A DNA stretch of 16,386 nt. Source: an uncultured Erysipelotrichaceae bacterium. Lineage in GTDB: Bacteria; Bacillota_I; Bacilli_A; Erysipelotrichales; Erysipelotrichaceae. The stretch lies in the NCBI GenBank assembly GCA_902796525.1, contig CADBPB010000006.1, positions 1 to 16,386 of the forward strand, written 5' to 3'. Position 1 is the first letter of the stretch; every line of letters begins with the position of its first letter. The notes below the pieces were generated by a model. It made no database searches and was not told where the DNA came from. It saw nothing but the letters and a program-made list of their open reading frames with translations. The translations under genes and the position numbers were made by a program. Positions 1 through 6,657 of this stretch are shown one piece after another.

Positions 1-1128
1 GCCTATGGCGAACCGATCGCTTTCACCGCCCGCGAGTTCAAAGGCAGAAGCGAAGCCAAATACATCAATTCCAATGAGAATATGATCTACACCAAAGGCG
101 ATCATCTCTACAACATGCACCGGGCGAAAGAAATCTCGCGCAAAGCCGGATATGTCCTGGTCTGCGAGGGCGTCATGGACGTGATCGCCTATTACCGTGC
201 AGGAAAGGAAAACGTCGTCGCGACCCTGGGAACGGCTTGTACGCCGAAGCAGATCGAACTGTTGAAAAGCATGGCGAAAAGGATCGTTCTTTCCTATGAC
301 GGCGACAATGCCGGCCAGCTGGCCAATATGAAAGTCGGAGAGACGCTGCTGAATCAGGGACTGGATGTCTATGTCATCGACAACGGCACGACGCTCGATC
401 CGGACGAGATCATTGCGCAGCACGGAAAGAATGCTTTAAGAGATCTTGAAGCGAAACAGATCCCGTATATCGAGTATGCGATGAAATATTACAGGAATCG
501 CTACAATATGCAGAACTATGAAGACCGCAAAGCCATGACGATCAAGATGTCTGCACTGATCGAGAAACTCAAAGACGAATATGACCGGGAAAACTACCTG
601 AACGATCTTTATGAAATCACGAAGATCCGTAAAAGGCAGACTCTCCGTGAACAAAAAACAGAGTATAATGGTAAAGTGGCCAATGCCAATGTGTATGTCG
701 ATGGTCTGACGAAAGCGGAGTATACGATACTGTCGCAGATCGCCATGTCATACAAGGCGCTGGATACCTATCAGCGTCAGCTGGGATTCCTGCTGGATGA
801 GGATCATCAGAAACTGGCGATGCTGATCATCGACGATTACCGTAAGAACAGCAAATGTTCCTTGGCACGTATCTATGACGAAACGGAAGAAGACCGGATC
901 AGGAATCTGATCGCGGATCTCAGCGTTCCGGAAACGCTGCCAAATGAATATGACGAAGAAAGCCTTAATGGAGCGATCGCACGGGTCAAGAACGAAGTCA
1001 AGCAGAAACGAATCGCTGACCTGAAAGAAAAGATAAGCAAGACCGCTGCTGTCGATCCTGAGAAGGCGGACGAGTACTTGAAGGAATATGAGAAACTGAT
1101 CAAAGAGTTGGGAGGGGACAATGGCTAA
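1..1128 (+). CDS. dnaG: DNA primase DnaG, 3' part (5' end outside the window)
   Basis: Synthesises the RNA primers for DNA replication and works with the replicative helicase. The frame is open from base 1, so the true start lies upstream; about 375 residues are visible. The visible part begins inside the catalytic core (FKGRSEAKYINS, the usual GR..AKYlNSpe stretch). It runs through the Toprim domain, with its Glu in CEGVMD (visible residue 56) and the metal-binding DGD at residues 100-102 (LSYDGDNAG). After about residue 150 comes a charged, helical C-terminal part, expected to hold the helicase-binding domain. The N-terminal zinc-binding domain is not in the window. The last 8 bases overlap rpoD, whose ribosome site (GGAGGGG, 1111-1117) lies inside this gene. 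The order dnaG-rpoD is the classic macromolecular-synthesis operon. The identification is firm. Confidence 0.96.
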   Translation, partial: AYGEPIAFTAREFKGRSEAKYINSNENMIYTKGDHLYNMHRAKEISRKAGYVLVCEGVMDVIAYYRAGKENVVATLGTACTPKQIELLKSMAKRIVLSYDGDNAGQLANMKVGETLLNQGLDVYVIDNGTTLDPDEIIAQHGKNALRDLEAKQIPYIEYAMKYYRNRYNMQNYEDRKAMTIKMSALIEKLKDEYDRENYLNDLYEITKIRKRQTLREQKTEYNGKVANANVYVDGLTKAEYTILSQIAMSYKALDTYQRQLGFLLDEDHQKLAMLIIDDYRKNSKCSLARIYDETEEDRIRNLIADLSVPETLPNEYDEESLNGAIARVKNEVKQKRIADLKEKISKTAAVDPEKADEYLKEYEKLIKELGGDNG

Positions 1129-2524
1129 AAAAGATACGGCACAGGTTAAAGAAGCTGATCCTAAACAGAAAAAAGAAAAAACCGCCGATACGGAAGCCAA
1201 AGAAAGCAAAGGCAGGAATAAAAAGAAAAAAGAAGAAACCGTAAGCGAAACGAATGAAACCGTAAACAAGCCGGAATCCGTCAAAGAGAATGGCAAAGCG
1301 ATCAAGGCGGTCCGTTCGAGCAAGAAATCTTCTTTGGGTCTGAAAAAGAAATACAATGATATCGAGGATCTGAAAAACGATCTTCAGGAACTGAACAAGC
1401 AAGGCGTCGACATCGTACAGGCGGATGTGGTAAACTGTCTGGACCGTTTTGAGATGTCCGATGACGAGATGGACCAGTTCTATGACTGGCTGAGCAGCGT
1501 AGGCATCGACCTGATCGATGAATCCGATAACGAAGATGAACTGGAAGACGATGATTTCCTGGCAAGCGAATCTGAAGACGAAGGCGATGAAGAGGATTCG
1601 GAAAAGAATATCGTCATCAACTATGACCAGGCTTCTACTTATACCAAAGTCAACGACCCGGTCAAGATGTATCTGAAAGAGATCGGCAGAGTGCCATTGC
1701 TGAAAGCGGATGAAGAAGTCGTGCTGGCAAAGCGCATCGAAGACGGCATCGCCAATCCGGACGATCCCAAACTCGTACAGAGCGGCATCGATGCGAAGAA
1801 CGAACTGATCAGCGCGAACCTGAGACTGGTCGTCGCGATCGCGAAAAAATATACCGGCAGAGGCATGCTGTTCCTGGATCTGATCCAGGAAGGCAACATG
1901 GGTCTGATCAAGGCGGTCGATAAATTCGATTATACGAAAGGGTTCAAATTCTCCACTTATGCGACCTGGTGGATCCGCCAGGCGATCACGCGTGCCATCG
2001 CCGATCAGGCGAGAACCATCCGTATCCCTGTGCACATGGTCGAAACCATCAACAAGATGACCCGCATTCAGCGTCAGCTGGTGCAGGAATTTGGGCGTGA
2101 TCCTTCCGCCGAAGAGATCGCTGAGAAGATGGGGTCCGGGATGACCGCGGACAAGGTCAGAGAGATACAGAAGATCGCTTTGGATCCTGTTTCATTGGAG
2201 ACCCCGATCGGTGAGGAAGACGATTCCCACCTGGGCGACTTCATCGAAGACAAGGATGCCTTGTCTCCGGATCAGTACGCGAATAATGAACTGCTGAAAG
2301 ACGAGATCAATCTGATCCTGTCGACACTGACGGACAGGGAAGAAAAAGTCATAAGACTCCGCTTCGGCCTGGAAGATGGAAGGACCAGAACGCTGGAAGA
2401 AGTCGGCAAAGAATTCGATGTCACGCGCGAAAGAATACGTCAGATCGAAGCGAAAGCCATCCGCAAGCTGAAACAGCCGACCAAGTCGAAACGATTAAGA
2501 GAGTTCCTGGAAGATAAGAAATAA
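1121..2524 (+). CDS. rpoD: Primary RNA polymerase sigma factor RpoD/SigA
   Basis: The housekeeping sigma factor, which directs RNA polymerase to -10/-35 promoters. Region 1.2 begins near residue 179 (DPVKMYLKEIGRVPLL). Region 2 begins near 228 and includes the -10 recognition helix (TYATWWIRQAI). Region 3 follows. Region 4 starts near 406, with the -35 helix-turn-helix at about 424-450 (VTRERIRQIEAKAIRKL). At 467 residues it is roughly 100 longer than Bacillus SigA. The excess is N-terminal: residues 1-75 are rich in Lys and Glu, a region 1.1-like segment spans about 78-132, and a very acidic linker spans about 133-162. The start is set by GGAGGGG at 1111-1117, five bases before ATG when counted from GGAGG. 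The gene overlaps dnaG by 8 bases, and its TAA shares one base with the trmK ATG (TAATG), which suggests translational coupling. Confidence 0.98.
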   Translation: MAKKDTAQVKEADPKQKKEKTADTEAKESKGRNKKKKEETVSETNETVNKPESVKENGKAIKAVRSSKKSSLGLKKKYNDIEDLKNDLQELNKQGVDIVQADVVNCLDRFEMSDDEMDQFYDWLSSVGIDLIDESDNEDELEDDDFLASESEDEGDEEDSEKNIVINYDQASTYTKVNDPVKMYLKEIGRVPLLKADEEVVLAKRIEDGIANPDDPKLVQSGIDAKNELISANLRLVVAIAKKYTGRGMLFLDLIQEGNMGLIKAVDKFDYTKGFKFSTYATWWIRQAITRAIADQARTIRIPVHMVETINKMTRIQRQLVQEFGRDPSAEEIAEKMGSGMTADKVREIQKIALDPVSLETPIGEEDDSHLGDFIEDKDALSPDQYANNELLKDEINLILSTLTDREEKVIRLRFGLEDGRTRTLEEVGKEFDVTRERIRQIEAKAIRKLKQPTKSKRLREFLEDKK

Positions 2525-3165
2525 TGCTTTCTCCAAGACTCTTGCAGATCGCCATGATGGTCGAAAGAAATAAGATCGTTTTCGACGTGGGTTCCGACCA
2601 CGCGCTTTTGCCGTGTTTTCTGGTCGAAAACAGGATCTGCCCCAAAGTCTACGCGGGAGAGATCGCCGAGGGACCTTACGGCAAAGTCAAAGAAACCGTC
2701 GCGAAGAAGCAGCTGGAAGGACTGGTCGTTCCGGTCTTTTCCGATGGTCTGGCGAAAGCCGCCGAGGATGTGGATATCGTCGTCATTGCCGGAATGGGCT
2801 ACCATACGATCCGGCATATCCTGGATCAGTGCGATGTGAGCCGCTACCAGTATTTTCTCGTTCAGGCAAACAACAATGTCGAACTGCTGAGAAGATATCT
2901 GTCCGAGCATTTCTATACGATCGAAGATGAGAAAGTCGTCTATGACGGATTCTATTACCAGATCATCCGTTTTTCCGCCGATCTGCATGATCCATACACG
3001 GAGAAAGAAATCAAGTACGGTCCTGTCCTTTTGCAACGCAGAGATGAGGTCTTTCTCGCTTATCTCAAGGATCTGAAAGAAAAGCTTATCCGGATCAATC
3101 AGGAAGCGCATAAAGAGGACTATGCGTTAACTATCAAAGAAATCGAAGAAATATTATATAATTAG
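2524..3165 (+). CDS. trmK: tRNA (adenine(22)-N1)-methyltransferase TrmK
   Basis: SAM-dependent enzyme of the TrmK/YqfN family, which methylates N1 of A22 in tRNA. It is a Rossmann-type methyltransferase. The SAM-binding motif is FDVGSDHALLP (residues 20-30), followed by AGEIAEGPYGKV. The second family signature IAGMG is at residues 88-92. The 213-residue length is slightly shorter than the Bacillus protein (about 238). The start codon shares a base with the rpoD stop (TAATG) and there is only a weak ribosome site, so translation probably depends on ribosomes finishing rpoD. The neighbourhood (rpoD directly upstream) matches the sigA-yqfN order of Bacilli. In that group a Nif3-like gene (yqfO) usually follows, but here glgP does. 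Family assignment is confident; the exact tRNA position is taken from family knowledge. Confidence 0.93.
   Translation: MLSPRLLQIAMMVERNKIVFDVGSDHALLPCFLVENRICPKVYAGEIAEGPYGKVKETVAKKQLEGLVVPVFSDGLAKAAEDVDIVVIAGMGYHTIRHILDQCDVSRYQYFLVQANNNVELLRRYLSEHFYTIEDEKVVYDGFYYQIIRFSADLHDPYTEKEIKYGPVLLQRRDEVFLAYLKDLKEKLIRINQEAHKEDYALTIKEIEEILYN
3157..3162 (+). promoter_or_regulatory. Possible -10 box for glgP
   Basis: An exact TATAAT lies across the last codons of trmK, 21 bases before the glgP ATG. A start around 3169 would leave a leader of about 15 bases holding the GGGGGA ribosome site (3172-3177). No good -35 box is seen at 16-18 bases upstream (the 17-base position reads TCAAAG), so this may be chance in an AT-rich stretch. 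It could give glgP transcription separate from dnaG-rpoD-trmK. Confidence 0.3.
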
Positions 3166-3183
3166 AAAGCTGGGGGATTTTTT

Positions 3184-5613
3184 ATGGCAAAAGGTTATCA
3201 GAGTTTTTTTGCGGAAGTATTTTCCGATACGGAACATTTCATCAGTCATTTCAACGATTACGCGCATATTACATTCGGCAAGGAGCTCGATGAAACGAGC
3301 ATGATCGAAAAGTATGTCGTACTGGCACAGATGGTCAGGACATACATGCTGGAAGACTGGCGCGAAACCAAATATATCGTCCGCAGCGACAACAGGAAAC
3401 AGGTTTACTACTTTTCTTTGGAATTCCTTTTAGGAAGGATGCTGAAAAACAACCTGATGTCGATCGGAGCCTATGACATCGTCAAGAAAGGTCTTCAGGA
3501 ACTGAATATCGATATCGAGGATCTGGAAGAAGTCGAAACGGATGCGGGACTGGGAAATGGCGGTCTGGGGCGTCTGGCGGCTTGTTTCCTGGATTCTCTG
3601 GCGACGCTGAACTATCCCGGCTCCGGCAATACCATCCGTTACAAGAACGGTCTGTTCAAACAGCTGATCATCAACCATGAACAGGTCGAAGTGCCGGACC
3701 AGTGGCTGAGAATACAGAATCCATGGGAGATCCGCAAAGCGGATAAGACGGTGGATGTCCGCTTCTACGGCTATGTCGATATCACCAGAAACGCCGAAGG
3801 AGAACTGGAATTCCATCGCAAGGATACCGAGCATATCCTCGCCGTCCCGTACGACATGCCGATCGTCGGCTATCATACGAATACTTCGAATACGCTGCGT
3901 ATGTGGAACGCCGAACCGTCCGACGATCTTCCGGAAGGAAGAGACTATCGCAAATACCTTTCGGATGTCGATGACATCTGTCTGAACCTGTATCCCGACG
4001 ATACGACCGAAAAAGGACGTTATCTCAGGATCAAGCAGGAATACTTCTTCGTGGCAGCCGGACTGCAGTCGATCATCAACGATCATCTGAAAGTCTATGG
4101 AACGCTGGATAATTTCGCGGACAAGGTCGTCATTCAGCTGAACGATACCCACCCGGCTCTTGCCGTTCCTGAACTGATGCGTATTTTTATGGACTCTTAT
4201 GGCATGAAATGGGCGAAAGCCTGGGACATTGTGATCCATACATTTGCCTATACCAACCACACGGTCATGCAGGAAGCGCTGGAAAAGTGGCCGGTCGAGT
4301 ACATCAAGACGCTGCTGCCGAGGATCTACCTGATCATCGAAGAGATCGACAGGCAGTTCAAGCAGGAACTGATCGCCATGGGCAAGAAGCACAATTTCAT
4401 CGATTCCGTGCAGATCATCTATGAAGGTAACGTCCGTATGGCGAACCTGTCGATCGTCGGATCCTTCTCGGTCAACGGCGTCGCGCAGATCCATACCAAT
4501 ATCATCGAAACGAATACGTTCCGTGATTTCTATGAGATCTATCCTTATAAATTCAACAACAAGACCAACGGCATCACGCCAAGAAGATGGCTCTTCTATT
4601 CCAACCCGGAACTGAGCGAACTGATCGAACGGTACATCGGCCCGGCTTTCAACTATGATTTCAACCGCATCGAAGATCTGCTGCAGCATGTGGATGACCC
4701 CGAACTGCAGGATGCTTTCCTGAATGTCAAACAGCTCAAGAAGCAGCAGCTTTCCGCCTGGGTCAAGAAGAATTATGATCTGGATATCGATCCGAATACG
4801 ATCTACGATTCCATTGCCAAGCGTCTGCACGCCTACAAACGTCAGCTCCTGGACATCATGTATGTGATATCTCTGTACTTCCGCATCAAGGACGATCCGA
4901 ATTTCACGATGCCGAAAACGACATTCCTGTTCGGTGCGAAAGCGGCAAGTTCCTATGCTTTCGCCAAGAAAGTCATCAAACTGATCAACTGCGTCGCCGA
5001 CAAGATCAAAAACGATCCGCAGGTCAGCAAGTTCATCAATGTCGTATTCATTCCGAACTACCGGGTGACCGTTTCCGAGAAACTGATGCCTGCATCTGAC
5101 ATCTCCGAACAGATCTCTACCGCGGGCAAGGAAGCCAGCGGTACCGGAAACATGAAGTTCATGATGAATGGCGCATTGACTTTAGGTACGCTTGACGGCG
5201 CCAATGTCGAGATCCGGGAACTGGTCGGAGACGAGAACTGTGTCATTTTCGGATTGAGAGAAGACGAAGTCCGTCAGCTGAAGAAGGATGGCTACGATCC
5301 GTATGAATACTACGCAAACAATGCGGAACTGAACCGCATCATCAATTCCTTCATCGACAAGACCTGGTCCGATGACAAGGATGATTTCAAGGACATTGCC
5401 GATGAGTTCCTGTTAAGGAATGACGAATACATGGTCCTCGCTGATTTCGATGCCTACAAGCAGGCGCATGATCAGATGTACGCCTATTACGCGGATCCGC
5501 GCGGTTGGGCCAGGAAGTGCCTAATCAATATCGCCAAGTCGGCTTATTTCTCTTCCGACCGCACGATCGAAGAATATGTCCGCGATATCTGGCATCTGGA
5601 AAAGATCAGATAA
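3184..5613 (+). CDS. glgP: Glycogen/starch/maltodextrin phosphorylase (GT35 family)
   Basis: Cytoplasmic PLP-dependent phosphorylase that releases glucose-1-phosphate from alpha-1,4-glucans. At 809 residues it is full length (E. coli GlgP is about 815). Signatures in order: FSLEFLLGR near residue 80, DAGLGNGGLGRLA (120-132), QLNDTHPALAVPE, FAYTNHTVMQEALE near 355-368, the NKTNGITPRRW stretch, SEKLMPASDISEQIS, and EASGTGNMKFMMNG, whose Lys658 is the expected PLP-linking lysine. All key motifs look intact. ATG follows GGGGGA by six bases. It starts 18 bases after trmK and is followed by a clear terminator. The family cannot be split by eye into glycogen versus maltodextrin specificity. The maltodextrin importer at the other end of the window makes imported dextrins a plausible substrate source. 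No other glycogen genes are present here. Confidence 0.97.
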   Translation: MAKGYQSFFAEVFSDTEHFISHFNDYAHITFGKELDETSMIEKYVVLAQMVRTYMLEDWRETKYIVRSDNRKQVYYFSLEFLLGRMLKNNLMSIGAYDIVKKGLQELNIDIEDLEEVETDAGLGNGGLGRLAACFLDSLATLNYPGSGNTIRYKNGLFKQLIINHEQVEVPDQWLRIQNPWEIRKADKTVDVRFYGYVDITRNAEGELEFHRKDTEHILAVPYDMPIVGYHTNTSNTLRMWNAEPSDDLPEGRDYRKYLSDVDDICLNLYPDDTTEKGRYLRIKQEYFFVAAGLQSIINDHLKVYGTLDNFADKVVIQLNDTHPALAVPELMRIFMDSYGMKWAKAWDIVIHTFAYTNHTVMQEALEKWPVEYIKTLLPRIYLIIEEIDRQFKQELIAMGKKHNFIDSVQIIYEGNVRMANLSIVGSFSVNGVAQIHTNIIETNTFRDFYEIYPYKFNNKTNGITPRRWLFYSNPELSELIERYIGPAFNYDFNRIEDLLQHVDDPELQDAFLNVKQLKKQQLSAWVKKNYDLDIDPNTIYDSIAKRLHAYKRQLLDIMYVISLYFRIKDDPNFTMPKTTFLFGAKAASSYAFAKKVIKLINCVADKIKNDPQVSKFINVVFIPNYRVTVSEKLMPASDISEQISTAGKEASGTGNMKFMMNGALTLGTLDGANVEIRELVGDENCVIFGLREDEVRQLKKDGYDPYEYYANNAELNRIINSFIDKTWSDDKDDFKDIADEFLLRNDEYMVLADFDAYKQAHDQMYAYYADPRGWARKCLINIAKSAYFSSDRTIEEYVRDIWHLEKIR

Positions 5614-5630
5614 GATCCCTCAAACAGTAC

Positions 5631-5651
5631 AACGGCTTCGGCCGTTTTTTT
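5631..5651 (+). terminator. Intrinsic terminator after glgP
   Basis: A perfect six-base stem AACGGC/GCCGTT around a stable TTCG loop (5631-5646), with seven T residues running from 5645 to 5651. It lies 18 bases after the glgP stop and should end the dnaG-rpoD-trmK-glgP transcript. Confidence 0.9.
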
Positions 5652-5698
5652 CTGGTAAAAAATAGAAAATCTACAGTTGAATAGGCTATCATAAAATC

Positions 5699-6004
5699 AT
5701 GAAAAGAATCTATGTGTCGATCGCTGTTTCTTTACTTATCGTACTGGCCGGCATGTTTGTCAACTACCGTTCCTATCAGGAAGATCATCATCTGAAATAT
5801 TCCATCAGGATGCATGGCGGAGAGATCACTATCGAACATGGCTTCGGTCTGGAAGCCGTGCATATCTATGCCATGGAACCGGGAGGACAGAATTCGCATC
5901 GTCTGCGTTTCGATCCTATCGGATTCTTGCTGTATTTCGCAGTCATCGCTGTGATTGTATTCGCCGTTTCATCTGCCGTTTCGATCGTCAGAAAAAAACG
6001 ATAA
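5699..6004 (+). CDS. Small membrane protein of unknown function, two predicted membrane segments
   Basis: I do not recognise this 101-residue protein. It has a hydrophobic segment at residues 5-22 that could be an uncleaved signal anchor. A soluble middle of about 50 residues follows, rich in His, Gly and charged residues (MHGGEITIEHGFGLEAVHIY). A second hydrophobic segment lies at 74-97, followed by a basic tail (VRKKR). The positive-inside rule would place both ends in the cytoplasm and the middle outside. No catalytic motif is evident. The start ATG has only a weak upstream purine stretch (ATAGG), and no convincing promoter was found between the glgP terminator and the gene. Composition resembles its neighbours and the frame is clean, so I take it as a real gene, but expression is unproven. 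Confidence 0.65.
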   Translation: MKRIYVSIAVSLLIVLAGMFVNYRSYQEDHHLKYSIRMHGGEITIEHGFGLEAVHIYAMEPGGQNSHRLRFDPIGFLLYFAVIAVIVFAVSSAVSIVRKKR

Positions 6005-6035
6005 AATCGCTCGCTCCATATAGGAGAAAGAATCT

Positions 6036-6167
6036 ATGAACTTTGTCATTTCCTAGGCGGGAAGATGCCTCAACTGTGAGGATCCTTTCTGTTCCCAGGA
6101 CTGTCTAATCCATACGCCGATCCCTCAGGCGATCCGTCAATTAAAGAAAAGATCGGCGAATATGTGA
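6036..6167 (+). pseudogene. Decayed 5' stub of a glutamate synthase beta-like NAD(P) oxidoreductase
   Basis: A good ribosome site (TAGGAG, 6021-6026) and an ATG at 6036 open a frame that hits TAG at codon 7 (6054-6056). The same frame then continues for 36 more codons to TGA at 6165-6167. The translation after the stop contains RCLNCEDPFCSQDC, a CX2CX4CX3C pattern, followed by HTPIPQAIRQ. This is the N-terminal iron-sulfur motif of glutamate synthase small subunit-like (GltD) oxidoreductases. Family members usually read EA.RCL.C here, so TAG probably replaced a Glu codon (GAG). The family also normally has CP after the fourth Cys, where this reads CL. The rest of the protein, normally several hundred residues, is absent; a terminator hairpin begins 19 bases later. 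This is best read as a nonsense-mutated and 3'-deleted remnant. The family call rests on motif recognition only. Confidence 0.7.
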
Positions 6168-6185
6168 AAACACAAAAAATAAAAC

Positions 6186-6207
6186 AAGGCAGATTGATCT
6201 GCCTTTT
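6186..6207. terminator. Hairpin with T-rich flanks on both strands (bidirectional terminator candidate)
   Basis: A perfect eight-base stem AAGGCAGA/TCTGCCTT (6186-6193 and 6198-6205) with a TTGA loop. On the + strand TTTT ends the stem. On the - strand the hairpin is followed by a T-rich run, the complement of 6168-6185. It can serve rpsT as a second terminator and stop any transcript from the small membrane gene and the remnant. Confidence 0.75.
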
Positions 6208-6212
6208 AAAAT

Positions 6213-6232
6213 AAAAAAGCACTTGCGTGCTT
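6213..6232 (-). terminator. Intrinsic terminator of rpsT
   Basis: On the - strand, one base after the rpsT stop, a six-base stem AAGCAC/GTGCTT with a four-base loop (GCAA) is followed directly by a run of T (complement of the A-run 6213-6218). It is placed typically for an intrinsic terminator. Confidence 0.85.
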
Positions 6233-6233
6233 A

Positions 6234-6497
6234 TTAACCTAATGTCGAAACGGCTTTCGCTAAACGGGCTTTCTGCCTAGCAACATAGTTCTTGTGTTTC
6301 AAATGGCTTGTTGCAGCTTTATCTAATAATGCATTGGCTTCGTTGAAGGCTTTGACGGCGGCATCTTTGTCAGCGGCAGCGATAGCGGCATTGACTTTCT
6401 TGATGGCGGTCTTGAGTCTTGATCTTTCGGAAGTATTCTTCAGATTCGCTTTTGCATTGGTTAGAGCTCTTTTTTTCTGAGACTTGATATTTGCCAT
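6234..6497 (-). CDS. rpsT: 30S ribosomal protein S20 (bS20)
   Basis: Small basic ribosomal protein that binds 16S rRNA early in 30S assembly. The 87 residues begin MANIKSQKKRALTNAKANLK and continue with the family's alternating basic helices (SRLKTAIKKVNAAI, SHLKHKNYVARQKARLAKAV). Length and sequence are typical and nothing is missing. It is the only gene on the - strand, flanked by its own promoter and two terminator hairpins, so it is monocistronic. The ribosome site is strong: AAGGAGGA on the - strand, the complement of 6501-6508. Identification is firm. Confidence 0.98.
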   Translation of the reverse strand: MANIKSQKKRALTNAKANLKNTSERSRLKTAIKKVNAAIAAADKDAAVKAFNEANALLDKAATSHLKHKNYVARQKARLAKAVSTLG

Positions 6498-6523
6498 AGA
6501 TCCTCCTTATTAAATGCTATCTC

Positions 6524-6552
6524 ATTATAAGCAAAACCTTTGAAAAATGCAA
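6524..6552 (-). promoter_or_regulatory. Promoter of rpsT
   Basis: Read on the - strand: a -35 box TTGCAT (complement of 6547-6552), exactly 17 bases of spacer, and a perfect -10 box TATAAT (complement of 6524-6529). The predicted start, near 6517, leaves a leader of about 20 bases containing the AAGGAGGA ribosome site. Confidence 0.8.
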
Positions 6553-6557
6553 TAAAA

Positions 6558-6606
6558 CGGACTGATTCTTCAGGATATTTACGGAATTCATGCCGTTATG
6601 AGTCCG
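6558..6606. repeat. Nested inverted repeat between the rpsT and fmt promoters
   Basis: Outer arms CGGACT (6558-6563) and AGTCCG (6601-6606) enclose inner arms ACGG (6581-6584) and CCGT (6593-6596). It lies just upstream of the rpsT -35 box and before the fmt -10 box. It could be a protein-binding site or cruciform, but arms this short can arise by chance. Confidence 0.3.
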
Positions 6607-6641
6607 GATAAGAAGATGAATAAAAATCAGATGCAATAGGG

Positions 6642-6647
6642 TATAAT
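6642..6647 (+). promoter_or_regulatory. -10 box close to the fmt start codon
   Basis: An exact TATAAT ends only ten bases before the fmt ATG. No good -35 box is present at 16-18 bases (the 17-base position reads AATAAA). Transcription from it would begin about 3-4 bases before, or at, the start codon, which implies a leaderless or nearly leaderless fmt message. Confidence 0.5.
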
Positions 6648-6657
6648 TGATAATGTT

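Noticed and set aside
1100..2035. A 311-codon open frame on the - strand inside rpoD
   Set aside because: It is antisense to conserved sigma regions 1.2-2, with a Phe/Ile/Arg-rich meaningless translation and no ribosome site evidence.
3430..4830. A 466-codon open frame on the - strand inside glgP
   Set aside because: It is the shadow of a strongly conserved phosphorylase gene with intact catalytic motifs, and its translation shows no recognisable domain. Long antisense frames are expected with this codon usage.
5677..5697. TTGAAT followed by TATCAT/TAAAAT as a promoter for the small membrane gene
   Set aside because: The boxes are only 4-9 bases apart, far from the required 16-18.
6054..6056. 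In-frame TAG read as a recoded (pyrrolysine-like) codon in the GltD-like stub
   Set aside because: The frame ends 36 codons later and most of the protein is missing, so decay explains it better. Nothing else here suggests recoding; trmK and fmt both end normally at TAG.
6292..6480. A 62-codon + strand frame over rpsT
   Set aside because: It is a hydrophobic translation that simply mirrors the Ala/Lys-rich S20 coding sequence on the other strand.
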